This document shows, piece by piece, positions 44,816-57,051 of a DNA stretch of 64,000 nt (position 1 is its first letter; every line of letters starts with the position of its first letter). The notes beneath the pieces were generated by a model. It was given only the letters and a program-made list of their open reading frames with translations, made no database searches and was not told the origin of the DNA. Source of the stretch: Panicum virgatum. Lineage: Eukaryota; Streptophyta; Magnoliopsida; Poales; Poaceae. The stretch spans positions 38,374,464 to 38,438,463 of the forward strand of contig NC_053139.1 in the NCBI RefSeq assembly GCF_016808335.1, read 5' to 3'. The position numbers and the translations under genes were made by a program.

Positions 44816-46351
44816 GGGAAATTTAAATATTTGCCATCGTTACAGATGTCCTCCAGATGCCACTTTTAGAAATGAGGACATATGCCACTTTTAGAAATGC
44901 TCCTATATATTTGTCACCGCATGTAGTTGAACTCCTGCGCTTTTGCCAGCCAGTCAAGCAGCTGAGCAGCTCCGACTTTTTTTTTTGAATAAAGAGCAGC
45001 TCCGACATGGCGCGGTGTGCCGCAGCGAGGTAGCCTCGCCCGTTGACTTCTTGACTGTGCTGCCTTTCTCCCTCCCGGTGCAAGCCTGGAAGGAGAGAAG
45101 TGCGCGTGCTTGGTTCCGCGCTCGCCTATGCGGCGCCGCAGTCCATCTGCTGTTGCCTCGCGCGCCGGCGCCTCCCCACAGCTGGGGCTCGGCACCCGGC
45201 ACGCCGGCGCGCCCGGGCGCTCTGGCCACCGCGTGCGCCGCATCGCCGCCCGCCGCCGTTTCTTTATTCCGGCCCCATTCCTTCGCTGCGTGGCCCAAGC
45301 AAAAGGTTGAAGATGGCCCACATGTCAGCGAGTGGGTGGAAGGAGAACCAGCAGCGGGAGGAGATGCGCGGCCACCTTGGCTGACTGCGTGGTGTGCCAG
45401 CTCAACTAAGAGCAACTCCAAAAGAAGATGTATATTGACTTGGCTAGGTAAATTTAAAGAAAGAGGAGAAAAAATTTGTTCCAACAGTCTCTTCATCCCC
45501 TCCCCTCGTTATCAGCCGCGCTATCTCTTCCCCACACCCCGCTTTCTTTTCCGCGCGGCGCTGGCTCGCCATCCCCTCGCTCGCGCCGTCGCTCCCCGGC
45601 CCCACGTCCTGCGCCACGTCCGGCCTCCCATGCCCTGCTCCGCTCTGCCACCGCGCCGCCGTGAAGCCGCCGCCGCCGCGCCCATCCGCCTGCCGCCTGG
45701 GGGACGCGGAGCTCGCGCAGACGCCGGAGTTCGCGCAGCCCTTGGAGGTCGCGCTGTCACTGGAGCTCGCGCGGACGCCGGAGTTCGCGCAGCCCATGGA
45801 GGTCGCGCTATCGCCGGAGCTCGTGTAGGGGAGCAGAGCTTTGCGCCGCCATTGCAGGAGGGGGCGGAGGGGAGCAGAGGAGGGCGGCGCTGCCGTCGGG
45901 GGAGGGGGCGGCGAGGAGAAGTGGAGGGCGCTGCCGCTGGGGGAGGGGGCGGAGGGGAGCAGAGGGCGCCGCCGCCGGGGAGAGGGGGCGGAGGGGAGCA
46001 GAGGAACTCGCGCGCTCGTGAAGAGGATAAGGAAGGAGAAAGAAGAGTATGACATATGGGACCCACGTGTAAGTGGGTGTGGAGTGGGAGAATTGAAGGT
46101 GCCGTTGGGTTTTAGAGAGTGAAAAATGAAGAGTCTGTTAGAATATACCTCTTAATATGAAGAGCAATATGTTTAAAGAGTTAGATGGAGAGTCAAATAG
46201 AGAGCCAAAAATAGCTAGTCTGTTGGAGTTGCTCTAAAATGGCAAAAGCGTAGGAGTTCAACTGCATGCGGTGGCAAATACGTAGGAGCATTTTTAAAAA
46301 TGGCATCTAAAGAAGTGTCATCCGTAATGATGGCAAATATTTAAATTTTCC
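44816..46351. mobile_element. Non-autonomous Mutator-like element (MULE), 1.5 kb
   Basis: Long terminal inverted repeats of about 120-130 bp start GGGAAATTTAAATATTTGCC and end GGCAAATATTTAAATTTTCC. They also share CCGCATG(T/C)AGTTGAACTCCT. The flanking 9-bp direct duplication ACAAATGAA (44807-44815, 46352-46360) is the Mutator signature. The interior 44950-45400 is GC-rich and could be captured host sequence (Pack-MULE), but I recognise no gene in it. A second transposon sits inside at 45410-46234. Confidence 0.92.
45410..46234. mobile_element. PIF/Harbinger-type element nested in the MULE
   Basis: GAGCAACTCCAA at the left and TTGGAGTTGCTC at the right are inverted termini, flanked by TAA (45407-45409, 46235-46237), the PIF/Harbinger target. 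The 825-bp interior is GC-rich, with imperfect repeats around GGAGCTCGCGCGGACGCCGG and GGAGGGGAGCAGAGG. Long frames (for example 44943-46052) cross both elements and are not genes. Confidence 0.82.
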
Positions 46352-46360
46352 ACAAATGAA

Positions 46361-47114
46361 TGGTAAACTACTGGGTAGTCCATGAGAATGAAAAGTAGTA
46401 AGCACGTGTGGTTAGCAGATACATACAAGGGTAAACAATTTCTTTTATTCTTATAATTAGTAGAGCTACCTAGATTTGAAAAATATTACTTGAACCAATA
46501 AATTATTTGCTAGACAAAAAAAATCTTCTCAACCCACTACAGAGGGATCTTTAGTAAGTTTTGGTCTCTACTACTAATAAGATCTGTAACTTCAAGAGTA
46601 ATTGGTTCGTGTCAACAGTTTTATCAAAAAATCCATTCCGGTGTCGGCAGCGCGTTCTTTTCTTTCTTTCTTTCTTTCTTTCTTTCTTTTTTGAAAAGAA
46701 GCCGGCAGCGCTTTCATACTGCTTTTTTCTGGTCTATGGCTAACCTCCAAAGTCCAAAGCGTAAATTCCGAAGGCTGGTAGGCGACCAACAGAGGCCCCC
46801 GTGCCGTGCTCTGCTCTACTCATGGCAGACCATCGCCTGGGAAGACGCGGGGGAGAAATTCTGGAGATCTAAACCCCGGCACGCAGCCAGGGGAACCGGG
46901 AGCTACAGGTCGCCATCAAATCCACTTCTTGCCGCTTCAGGAATTGGGGAATTCTTCTTTCGGCCGCATCTTGATTTCTTGGTCAGAGTCCTCTTCATTC
47001 TGCGCGAACCGCAAAGATAGCCTCGTGGCTGCTTACTTGTTTCCAATCGCTTTTGCAGTGTCGAGTGCCATTTGTCGAGCTGGAGGCCAGAGCTTCGTGG
47101 CGGCGCCGGCGAAG
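46361..47114 (+). promoter_or_regulatory. Upstream and 5' UTR region of the ArfGAP/C2 gene
   Basis: No other gene is visible between the MULE and the ATG at 47115. The moderately GC-rich segment 46850-47114 is the likely promoter-proximal part and leader. Confidence 0.4.
46659..46690. repeat. (TTTC)n microsatellite
   Basis: About seven TTTC units, upstream of the ArfGAP gene. Confidence 0.9.
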
Positions 47115-49365
47115 ATGAGCAGCGGAGACGGTGCAAAGAGCAGGAGGACTGCCTCAGGTGAGGCGGGGGCGGAGCTGCATTTGACTTTCTTGCCACTCCT
47201 CAGAGTTGCACTGTTCTCCCTTGCTGCCCCTGAAAGCAATATCTTGGATGAAGCAGAGTTGGACTGAGCAATATTCACTTGCTCAGTGATGCTTACCTGA
47301 GTGCGTTACTAAACATCAATTGTTAACCAGGCACAAATACTTAAGGAGTCATTGCAACTTGCTACTTGTTACTTGTTCTGATAGTTTGTTACTTTGTTCA
47401 GATCCATTGCGGGCTTGTCCCACATTTTACTGTAATTCATAGCCATAGGCTCATGTTTTCTTTCTCCAATTCAGATGGGATGAGGAAGCTCAGAGAGTTG
47501 ATGCACAAAAGCGACAACCTCATATGTGCTGACTGCAGTGCACCTGATCCCAAATGGGCGTAAGTAGTCTTGACTTCAAATTGCTACTGCTTTCTCACAT
47601 GTCAAGGCTTCATATGAAGTAGTACCGGGACATATATCTGAAAATTAGAGTTAACCTGATTGTCATCTTTTTGGGTGTAATTCTGCATTGGCCAGTGTTA
47701 CACATTTATTAGTCAATCTTATACTGATATCTTTGATTTGTTGACTCCTTGCATGATAACTTTCTTTGCACCTGCAGATCAGCTAATATAGGAGTATTCA
47801 TATGCTTAAAATGCTCTGGTGTTCACAGAAGCCTTGGGACACATGTTTCAAAGGTCATTTAATCGCAACTAGAATATTGTTAATTGTTTCAGTCATAGTA
47901 TGTTAGTGATGTTTTCATATTGCAGTAAGTTTTGGAGCAGGCTTATTAATAGAAGCAGAACATTTAGATGATTGCTATGCATTTAAAATCACAATAGCAA
48001 ATGCATCACTCCTTTTTCATAATTGTTATGCATTATAACAGCATGAAGGAATTCTGACTGAAACAAACATCTGCTTGAGACAGGTTCTGTCAGTCACTCT
48101 AGATCAATGGACTGATGATGAAATTAACTCAATGATAGAAGTTGGTGGAAACTCTTACGCTAATGCTATATATGAAGCATTTCTTCCAGAGGGCTATCAC
48201 AAACCGCATCCAGATTCTAGCCAGGAAGAGAGAGCTGATTTTATCAGGTAAATGACAACCTTACCTAGTTATTCAGTTTCAAATATGGAATAGCTAATTT
48301 ACACTTCATTAAAGATCTTGCCATCCAACGAAAGTATAAATTAGAGACTTCCTATGCCATTAGAACCTTTACCTGATATACAGTAATGGGACCGCGAACA
48401 CTGTTAGTTTTTGAAACCTCTCAGGTCCAAGTATGAGTCGCAAGAATTTCTGAAGCCAAGACTAAGGATAGTTTCTAGTAACAGCTCTTTGGAGGCTACC
48501 TACTCTCGAAAACATACGGTCAGCAATGCTTCACATTCTGCAAGTTTCAACAGTGAGGTAAGTCTGACTTGATCTGGAATTACAAATTTAACCATATAAG
48601 ATTGCCAATTTTTTACATTTAATGTCATGATGCTATTTTAACGTTCTTAGGTTTATATATTTTGCAGGCTGGCATGGTTGAGTTTATTGGAATACTAAAA
48701 GTTAAAGTAATAAGAGGGACTAAATTAGCTGTAAGAGACCTGATAAGTAGTGACCCCTATGTTGTACTGACCCTAGGGCAGCAGGTATTGCATTTCACCA
48801 ATTTGAACAATCCTCGTCAGATAGATTCCTGATTGTTTACCCTCATCTCTTTCAGATCATGTATTCATGTTAACTGATAACAGTATTGCTCTCTGCAGAA
48901 AGCAAAGACATCAGTGGTTAAGCGTAATCTAAATCCTGTTTGGAATGAAGAACTTAAGCTGTCAGTTCCTCAGCAATATGGACCTCTCAAGCTTGTTAGA
49001 CTCTTTGCCACAAATAAACTTTGGATTCAAAATTACATTGATATAGACATCTCATAAACTCTATTTATCCCTTTTGCAACCAGCAAGTGTTTGACTATGA
49101 CATGCTATCGAAGGACGACAAAATGGGTGAGGCTGAAATTGACCTGCAGCCGATGATCAGTGCAGCTACTGCGTTCGGTGATGCTGACCTGCTCGCAGAC
49201 ATGCAGATCGGCAAATGGCTCAAGTCCCCGGACAATGCGCTTGCCAGGGACAGCCCTGTCAATGTCGTCAATGGCAAGGTGAAGCAGGAGGTCTCGTTGA
49301 AGCTACAGAACGTGGAGTCCGGGGAGGTGGACCTGGAGCTGGAGTGGATACCTCTCAATCAGTAG
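47115..49365 (+). CDS. ArfGAP and C2 domain protein (AGD12/ZAC type)
   Basis: GTPase-activating protein for ARF small G proteins with a calcium- and lipid-binding C2 domain, acting on Golgi and plasma-membrane traffic. Eight exons (47115-47157, 47475-47559, 47778-47853, 48084-48247, 48425-48557, 48668-48784, 48899-48994, 49084-49365) give 331 residues in phase. The zinc finger is intact: C32, C35, C52 and C55 (CX2CX16CX2C), with the catalytic arginine R60 in SGVHRSLG. The C2 domain (about residues 170-290) shows [36 protein letters not shown] and [16 protein letters not shown], the Asp-bearing calcium-binding loops. Length and domain order match Arabidopsis AGD11-13. The start at 47115 was chosen because its first exon splices in phase to the finger. 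Confidence 0.95.
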
Positions 49366-50662
49366 AACTAGAACATTCTTCGCTCGCCCTTTCATAACCA
49401 TAACAATAAATTAATGTGCTTGAACAGAGATATGGGCACACAGTTAAACAAAAACTAGTAAAATATAGTTATAACCCATTCCAGCTTTGTACTAATTGTT
49501 TCCAATTCATAAAGTTTCCTGTTATAGTATCATCTATCCATTCTAATAGTAACTTTGTTCTGGTCATTATAGTTACACAGAGTTGCAACGTGCAAACAAA
49601 TGAAAGCCACCAATATCTGGCTTTTAGTTTCCGGTGGCTTCAACTGGCCTTCATGTAATTAAGTACTTTAAGCATGAACTGGAATATGCAAACAAATGAT
49701 GACCTGTTATAGAGAATCACAAAATCCCCAACGTAAATTGGCAGGTGAGAAGGCAATGCCTGACTTCATGCCGTATGTTTGATCAGATTGTAGATCTTCA
49801 ATAGGCTGCAAGTCTGTAAAGCATTGGCCCAGGTGGTAAAGCATCTTCAATAGGCTGCAAGTCTGTAATGCATCTTCAATAGGCTCCACAAGAGCATGCA
49901 TCGCCCCGCACCAAGAGTCACAGTAAACCTGAAAAAAAAGGCTATTATCATGAAAACTAACTTGAAGTACTGCATAGTTCACTAAATTGAGCTATCACGT
50001 CACTTGGTACCAATTGATGTGTGCTTTGCTATGTTTGAAAGCAGTCAGGATTTAGCAATAATTTCAGGCTCAATTCAGTATGAAGAGGTCTGACTTTTAC
50101 ATAGGGAATTAAATAGTGCAGTCTGGTTTTAAATTCGCTAAGTATCAATTGTCATAGCTCTTGAGATGCACTACACTGCCAAACTGTTATGAAAAATCAA
50201 AGTTTTTGGTGAGAGCGCGTTTAGCTGACTTTAAGTCAGTGCATAATGCTGAGCACTACACTAAGCTTGTTTGTTGCACAGATTGCATTTTGAAAGCTAA
50301 ACAAACCGCTCCTTCCTCCCCTCAGCCTCGCCACCGCGTCACGAAGTCATTGTTTGGCTTCTAGTTGGGCTGACCTTTCTTGTACCTAAACTCTTTCATC
50401 GTAACCGAGAGTTCCCGCCTTTGTTTAAAAAAAACGAAACTAGACTTTTGACACAGTATCTTGGGATTGTCTGTATCTGTATGGTAGCATGGGAACCTGC
50501 GTGTGACCGGCGCTAACTGAAGGTGGTTTATTAGGGATAAAAAATATCGAGCAGCAAAACAAGATTGGCACACAACCAAACTTCCGTTGGGTAAGATGGA
50601 TCAATACAACATGTATGTCATGGTAAAATGAATAAGCTCACACCAGCGCGGACAATGTCAGA
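49366..50662. other. Intergenic region with short repeated motif
   Basis: Contains the 3' flank of the ArfGAP gene. ATCTTCAATAGGCT occurs three times at about 49795-49880, partly extended by GCAAGTCTGTAA. A minus-strand frame over it (49707-49982) is not a recognisable protein. Confidence 0.45.
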
Positions 50663-51140
50663 ATGATACACCACAAGTTATTCAGATGCCTGCATGTAAA
50701 TCAATTCTGGACACGATTACAATTGCCAACGATCCCACAAATTGAAATGAATACAGCATTGTCGTCTCCAAGCCGAGCACTGACCAATAGAGACATAGCA
50801 ATAGCTTGGAGTATTTGGTTAGCAAGGAACAGGAGGACTTTTGGTGGGATCACCACACCAGAACCAGTTAGCAAACAAAACTGCATTGCAACGTTGGTGC
50901 TATGGAAGAACACGGCAAGAAAAATATGGGAAGTGATAATCTCCTGCATTGAAAGAAAGAAGACAGCAAGCTGAAATAGAACTACAATACAGACAAATGT
51001 TTGTCTGTATTATTTTGTACTCTTTGGGGTCTCATTTTTGGTTCCAGCTCTTTTATGTGCATCTGCACAGTTTTCTGCATGATTACAACAAGTTAGGTAG
51101 GGGTCTCACCTCCCGACTTCCAAAAAAAGGAAGAAAATGA
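50663..51140 (+). mobile_element. LINE 3' fragment
   Basis: The frame at about 50680-50974 contains FWTRLQLP and DIAIAWSIWLARNRRTF. These resemble the zinc-binding, C-terminal region of plant LINE reverse transcriptases. A T-rich 3' end with AGGGGTCTCACCTCCCGACT and a short A-rich tail follow. It is 5'-truncated. Confidence 0.65.
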
Positions 51141-51646
51141 AAACTGCACCATGATTCTCTCTAATATTCACATCCAACTGTTCATGTACACACTGTTGTT
51201 TGCTAAATGTTGCAAGTTGATAAACAAAAGGAAGAATTGACACATTAATTGAACATCGGCTGATCAGGCGATACCCCAGCTATCAAACGCACACTGATCA
51301 CGGACACTAATAGCATCTAAGCTTCATACGATGGCCAGCGCGATACGATGCTCCATCTCTTGGGTGTTTCAGTGCATCTCCACAGGCGTAGCAGTGCTCT
51401 AGGTTTATACCTTTGCCTTCCCTACACATCTCCATACGGCCACCTTCCACCATTTAACATACAGATTGATTAATGGCTTCAAAAGGAAAGAAGTGAAATA
51501 ACCATTCTCAAATTTCACGTGAAAAAATCATACACAAACTGAATACAAGAGGAGATTAGGTACAGAGAACAAAACTAACCAACTTGATCTTCTTCTTTTA
51601 AGAAGCAAAAGCACGTCAAAAATGTCATCTCTCCATGTAGACGCAG
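51141..51646. other. Intergenic, nothing recognised
   Basis: AT-rich sequence without a supported frame, just past the 3' end of the DUF3615 pseudogene. Confidence 0.4.
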
Positions 51647-51921
51647 CTATGCAAAGAATAGCTGTTCCTTGGAACCATCTTTCATTGGCCTTGCCATGAA
51701 GCTGACATGGCCATAGGCACTGTCAGACTCAAACATGTATCTGCTCTCCATCGCCTTGATAAGCTTGTACTTCACCTGACAATTGGGTGTAGAAATTCTA
51801 AATAAATTCAACATAAGACAAAGTGCAAGGTTCGTCATTATGACATACTTCATTGTTTGGATCATTGTTATGATGTTCTACCGAGCTTTCTGCAAACTTA
51901 ATCGATTGATACTCCAAATTA

Positions 51922-53379
51922 CGACCCCCGAGTCGCTCCTTCCAGGGACGGCTCGGGCGGAACCCTACCCCGGGCGCCACCGCCTCCCAAACCCCGGCTC
52001 CCATGTCTCGCCGCCGGCCGTGAGGAAGGCGGCGGCGGGGCTCCAACCTCCCTCCTCCTCTCTTTTCCTCCCTCTCGCCCTCTCTTGGTGGCTGCCTGTC
52101 CGTGGCGGCGGCGGCCGTTCCCGGCAGCCCGCGGCCAGATCCGCACTCCCGGTCAACGGATCTGCCCTCCCTGGGGCGGGGTGCGGCAGCGGCGGCGTGG
52201 CTCGTGGCCTGGTGTGGAGGTGCGTTGGTGGCGGCGCTCGCGACCTAGCGTGGTGGGGCGCGGGGCGTGGCCTTGCGCGGCTTGGCGCTGCTAGGTGCGG
52301 CGGTGGCGGCGGTCACGGCTTGGCGCGACAGGGCACGGCACTGCGGGGCCGGCCGCGGCGGCGCTCGCTGCAGCTGGCGTGCGGCGGTGCGTTGCTGGCG
52401 AGGGTGTGGACGACGACGTCCGCGGCCTTGGCGGCCGAAGGGCGAGCGACGGCCGCGCTCGGCGCCCCGCTCTCGGCGGTGTCTGGTCTACCTGCGCCGC
52501 GGTGTGTTGGCGGCGCCGTGGTGGCGTGTGCTGACAACGGTTTTGCTCGGATGTTTGCTAGTGTCGCCGTGGTGGCGTCGTTGGCTGCAGCTGTGCGGAG
52601 GCTCGCTAACAACACCATCGTAGTTGGTTGGTGACGCCGGCCGCCTTATCATCGTGATGACGATGCGGGTGAAAACCCATCCCTTCTTGGGACGGCGTTG
52701 ATGGCGCCATTGGCGTCATTTCCTTCCTGAAGGCGACGTCGAGCATCTTTGGCTCGGACCTTGCTCTCGTCTGTGGCCAATGTTTTGGGCGTCAGTTTTC
52801 CATGTCGGATGTGGCGGGTGAAAGCCCAACCCTTCTTGGGCTGGCATCGACGACGTCTTCGTCGTCCTGACCTTCTTAAAGGCAATGTCAAGCTTTTCCG
52901 GCATAGAGGTGCCTCGGCGTTGGCGGCTTCCAAAAGGGCTTTCTTCTTCTTTTCCTTCCTTTCTCTTTTCTTTAGGGTTGTGGTGGCTCGGGTCGATGTC
53001 CTAATCCGACTGGGCGGAGTGTAGGTTGTGGTGGCTCGTGTCTATGTCCCAATCCGACCAGGCGGAGTGTAGGTTGTGGTGGCTCGTGTCTATGTCCCAA
53101 TCCGACCAGGCGGAGTGTAGGTTGTGGTAGCTCGGGTCGGTGTCCCAATCCGACCTTGTGGCTCATGTCGATGTCCCAATCCGACGAGCCAAAGTCGAGT
53201 GAGTCCCGGTTGATGTCCCAATCCAACCGGCCGGTGTTGCTAGTTGTAGGTGCTGTAGTTGTAGGTTTTGTAATTCGTTTGTGCGGTTTTTGGGCCTGGT
53301 TTACCTATAAACAGGATCAATTCTCTTCTTATTAATATACGCCGAACCGCAAGGTTCAGGATCTTTCGAAAAATAAACA
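51922..53379 (+). mobile_element. Retroposon insertion in the DUF3615 pseudogene exon
   Basis: Flanked by the direct duplication CCAAATTA (51914-51921, 53380-53387). It has a GC-rich 5' part resembling the untranslated leader of grass LINEs and a 3' end CTTCTTATTAATATACGCCG followed by TTCGAAAAATAAA, typical of LINE tails. No reverse transcriptase is present, so it is an internally deleted or non-autonomous copy. The long frames in it (for example 51783-52634) are compositional. Confidence 0.75.
52976..53160. repeat. 48-bp tandem repeat, about four copies
   Basis: Units built on GGTTGTGGTGGCTCGTGTCT followed by ATGTCCCAATCCGACCAGGC; two copies are near identical and the outer ones diverge. 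Further degenerate copies extend to about 53230. They lie inside the retroposon insertion. Confidence 0.88.
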
Positions 53380-53639
53380 CCAAATTAGGCTCCTTTTCTT
53401 GAATTAATTTGAATGCTTCCATAGCACGACTTGTGAATTTGACAATGAGATCATCATAGTACAACTCTCAATGTCCAGGCATTGTGAGCGGTGGCTTATA
53501 GGTGCTGAAAAGTTGAGGATGCAGAAAAAGACAGATAAAATCCTTAAGTAAACAGGTTCCATTATAGAGCTCACTAGACCATAGAGATACAAATTAAACG
53601 GGTTCAAGGCTTCAAGCTGAGAAATGATAATACAAGAAT

Positions 53640-55250
53640 AGGAAAAGCATGTTCAATTACCAACCTTAGTGGAGAGAAGTACACAGCAGGTGGGGGACAT
53701 GATGATGGAGATGCTGGGTATGCTAGTGTTTTCTGGCTTGTTACACCAATCATGAACCACAATTGCTTGTCAGTTATCAATTAGGGAAGATCTGGTCAAA
53801 TAGTGCAGGTTGCAAGTTGAAGTGATCGGGGCAGGATAGGGTTGATTTCTCTAACAATGGTATGCTTGTAACTATATAGGCAACCCTAACCTCATTTAAC
53901 AATGTGGCACATTAAAATTTGTACTAGGAATAACATGAGTTTTAAAAATTATAATAAAGTGGGAACTTCTTTGTGGTGTGGATTATTGTAACACATTGAT
54001 GCACGATTGGTAACTGGCTGTTAAATGTATTATCAAGAAGTCCAAGAGTGCCAGAGCTCACTTTCCCTCTTCCTGGCCAACAAGAGTATTAGCTTGAATT
54101 TTCCTTTTAACAACACAGAGTGGTCAGCTAGTCACTGAATGAGCTCTAAACACAATACCGATAAAAGCAAACTGAGCCCCATGAGTGTTGGACGACCATG
54201 ATTTTACGTAAATGTATTGTTAGAGCGTGTCTTCACCCTTTTCTCTGCGTACATCGTGTGCCTTCTCTTGATTTTTTTTGCCTTAAGAAAAATGTTTACA
54301 GAGAATGAAACAATAAAGATGGATGGAATGTAGGTATCTTGGTGAATTTACTAAATTACTGGGATATCACCAAGCAAGTGTTTAATTAGTGGTTCAAACT
54401 CCAATTCTATTTGCATTATGAGTATGAAAAAAATGATGCATATCATTCAATTAAGGAGTACTATTTGAAATTTCTTCAGATTGTCAGACAAAGTACTTGC
54501 ATTTCAAATATTAAGTGACGCGATGTCATTGCGAAGGCAAGAAAACAGGGATTGCTGCATGAGAATTTGACATGAACTTACAGTATGTCATGATCGAGAG
54601 GTGAGGAAATTTGTAGATCTTCCAACTGGTTTGCAACGACCTCCTGCCTGAAAGGAAGATCTTCAGGGAGTTCTCCTCCTGCTTCACAACAAGCTAGCCC
54701 CCTACGCATATGAAATGAAGAAAAGTGTTAGTTAAGGGTTTATGTTAGCTTTAGTACTTTGCTTCCAGAAATGTTAGTGAATATCATAATCAGTTAAAAT
54801 TTAGGGTTAATAAATGTGCCTGATGATGACATTAGCGCGTAGAGTTCTCATTGTTTTTTTAGTAACAAAATTTGGTGCAAACAGTGATTTTCCATTGCAG
54901 GCATGGACAACGGAAAAGCCTAATCATCATGAATACAAAATGACTCGGTGATATTTTGTTTGATGTATTTAAATTTTCGAATTGTTTATTCAGTATACAT
55001 TGCAGCAACAAATCAGCGCTCTAGTATATTCTTGAACAGAACTAAGTATTTGTTTAGGAGCAAAACAAGAAACTCCATTGGGCCTTCCCTTTTTCCCATT
55101 ATCACAACTAGACAGAAGTGAAAGTGTGAAACACCGCCATCCGTGGATTGTACAAAACTCAAAACTGGTACCTTAACTAGATCTATTAATAGAATCATCT
55201 TCAGATTTTTCTTTGTCCCCGTCGTGCACGTTCGCGTTGTAGAGCCCCAG
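53640..55250 (-). other. Introns of the DUF3615 pseudogene
   Basis: AT-rich sequence between the exon remnants at about 53470 and 55362; only the block at about 54587-54708 looks like an exon. No other gene is seen. Confidence 0.4.
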
Positions 55251-55741
55251 ATCAGATCAGCCGGACCGAAAGAGCAAGAGGAGCAAATGGGAGAAAGGGC
55301 GACACAAGAAGCATGGAAGTATGGAATGAAGATCGCGTTGTCGTTCCAGATTGTTCCTGACCTTGCCCCGAGAGGAGACGAGGGCAGGGTCTCCTTGGTC
55401 GGGCGTGAGCGCGGCGTCCGGGTGCGGGTGGACGAGCTCCTTGCCGCCGTCCGCCGCGGCTGGGGCGGCCTCGGCGGCGCTCATGGCGGGAGTCGGCGAG
55501 GTCGTCGATCTGGGAGCGGTGAGGGACTGAGGGTTTAGGCGGAGAGCGAAAGAGACCAGGCGTTGTGGCGGAGGACATCAATCGGCCCATTATTGCCCGT
55601 GAGAGTTTTGGGCCCATTGGATTCCTTCCTTCCAGCTAAGAAGGCCTTATAATAACCGGAGGGGGGAGTGTGGCCCATGTGTAACACTGCAGTATTGCCT
55701 TGATGTTTCTTGCTCCATCATTTTATACGACTGTCGATTAA

Positions 55742-55965
55742 AGCCATGTTTAGTTCTCAAAAAATTTTCTGTCACATCGCATCTTCACACACATACATGA
55801 AGCATTAAATACAGTTGAAAAAATAACTAATTACACAGTATAACTGTTTCATACGAGATGATTTTTTTAAGTCTAATTAGTCAATGATTAGACATTAATT
55901 ATCGAATAATAATGAAATGTGCTACAATATCAAAACTCAAACTTTTTTACGAAGCCTAACATTAA
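55742..55965. mobile_element. Decayed MITE of the 11186-11419 family
   Basis: Shares GTTTAGTTCTCAAAAAATTT, GAAGCATTAAATACAGTTGA, AATAACTAATTACA and TACGAGATGATTTTT with the intact copy at 11186-11419. The right terminus is eroded. Confidence 0.7.
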
Positions 55966-57051
55966 CCACATTTGCGCTATTACCTTGATGAAGTAAACCG
56001 TCACTTTTCACGAAGTGGGAACTATCCATCCAAGATCATACAAAAGAATATATCCACCACCACTGGAACTAGAAGTGGACCTTAGATCTTGACGAAAAGG
56101 GTACAAAGGCTCAAGGGCAAGGCTAGTGCGTGGAGGAAGATCCATGGGTCACCAATAGCCAGCCGACGAGTCCCGCCTATCCTTGGTGTAGGTGCCCACG
56201 CCACCTTCATTTGCAAATCTCTTGAAACGGGCATTTTTTTTTGAAATAAAAGAAAAAAAAGTCTTGCTCCATGGGTTGAAGCCACGAACTCAATTGGGCC
56301 GGCCCATCTTCGCAGGCCTCGGCCCCACACCCTGCTTCCCCTCTCACGCACCGTGTCTCTGCTAATACTTATTCTTCGAATTATGCATCTAGATAAACAC
56401 TATGTCTAAATATATAGCAAAAATTATGCATCTAAATTTGGTAAAACAATCTACAATTAGAAACGGAGGGAGTAACAAACTGAGACTAACATTATGGTCA
56501 TATGGACTGGATAGAACAGAGAACACTATGCATGTGGTGAATTTAAATAAATAAAAAGCTTACTGTAATCCTAATCCGAGTCGTATCTGGTGGCAATGAC
56601 CATAACCCTAATGATACATTTTCATAATTCAACTCAGCCCTTAATAAAATTTCGGTGTGCGGTCCTTTTCTGAGCCTGATTCTTAAACTTTCTACCACTC
56701 TTGTCCATTTACCGTCCCTAGCTAGTCATATATAGCTGTTCGCCGATCCACAAGCACTTTATTAGCTGGTCCTGTTTATCAATCCAACAAAAACACACAC
56801 GATTAATTAAGATCGATCGATGTGTGATTAACATATAGCTTAGATTAATATTTGTGCTAAACATGCTAACAATTTGTGGACGACGTAGTACCTAGCTACT
56901 GGAGCAACACATAGTCGGTAGCTAGCTAGGCCGTGTATCCGGTAAAGCCGCCGGCAGTCGGGTGCCACATCCCCGTGCAGAAGGTGCAGTTACTGACTGT
57001 GTGATCTGGCCAGATCAATCAACAGAACGAAATAAATAAAAGAAGAAAGAA
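55966..57051. other. Intergenic, no supported gene
   Basis: No convincing coding frame. The sequence at 56360-56475 (TATGTCTAAATATATAGCAA ... ACGGAGGGAGTAAC) looks like the right half of a Stowaway MITE. Confidence 0.4.

Larger units (their letters stand above)
51647..55484 (-). pseudogene. DUF3615-type gene, disrupted by a retroposon
   Basis: Minus-strand exon remnants resemble the intact DUF3615 gene at 57947-59287. These are 55484-55362 (MSAAEAAPAAADGG...), about 54708-54587 (ACCEAGGELPEDLP), about 53470-53380 (DLIVKFTSRAMEAFKL), 51921-51849 (IKFAESSVEHHNNDPNNE) and 51775-51647 (KYKLIKAMESRYMFE to LFFA). The last exon ends in a premature TAG where the intact gene continues ELNLRG, and the Cys/His C-terminal exon is missing. 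A 1.46-kb insertion (51922-53379) splits one exon between EKEPN and LEYQ. Reading phase between the first two exons does not fit, so an exon may be missed or lost. The function of the family, which is common in grasses, is unknown. Confidence 0.75.

Noticed and set aside
44943..46052. 369-codon frame
   Set aside because: It crosses the boundary between the MULE interior and the nested PIF element and includes their repeats, so it cannot be a single conserved gene.
51783..52634. 283-codon Ala/Gly/Arg frame
   Set aside because: It begins in the DUF3615 exon antisense and runs into the GC-rich retroposon insert; open by composition only.
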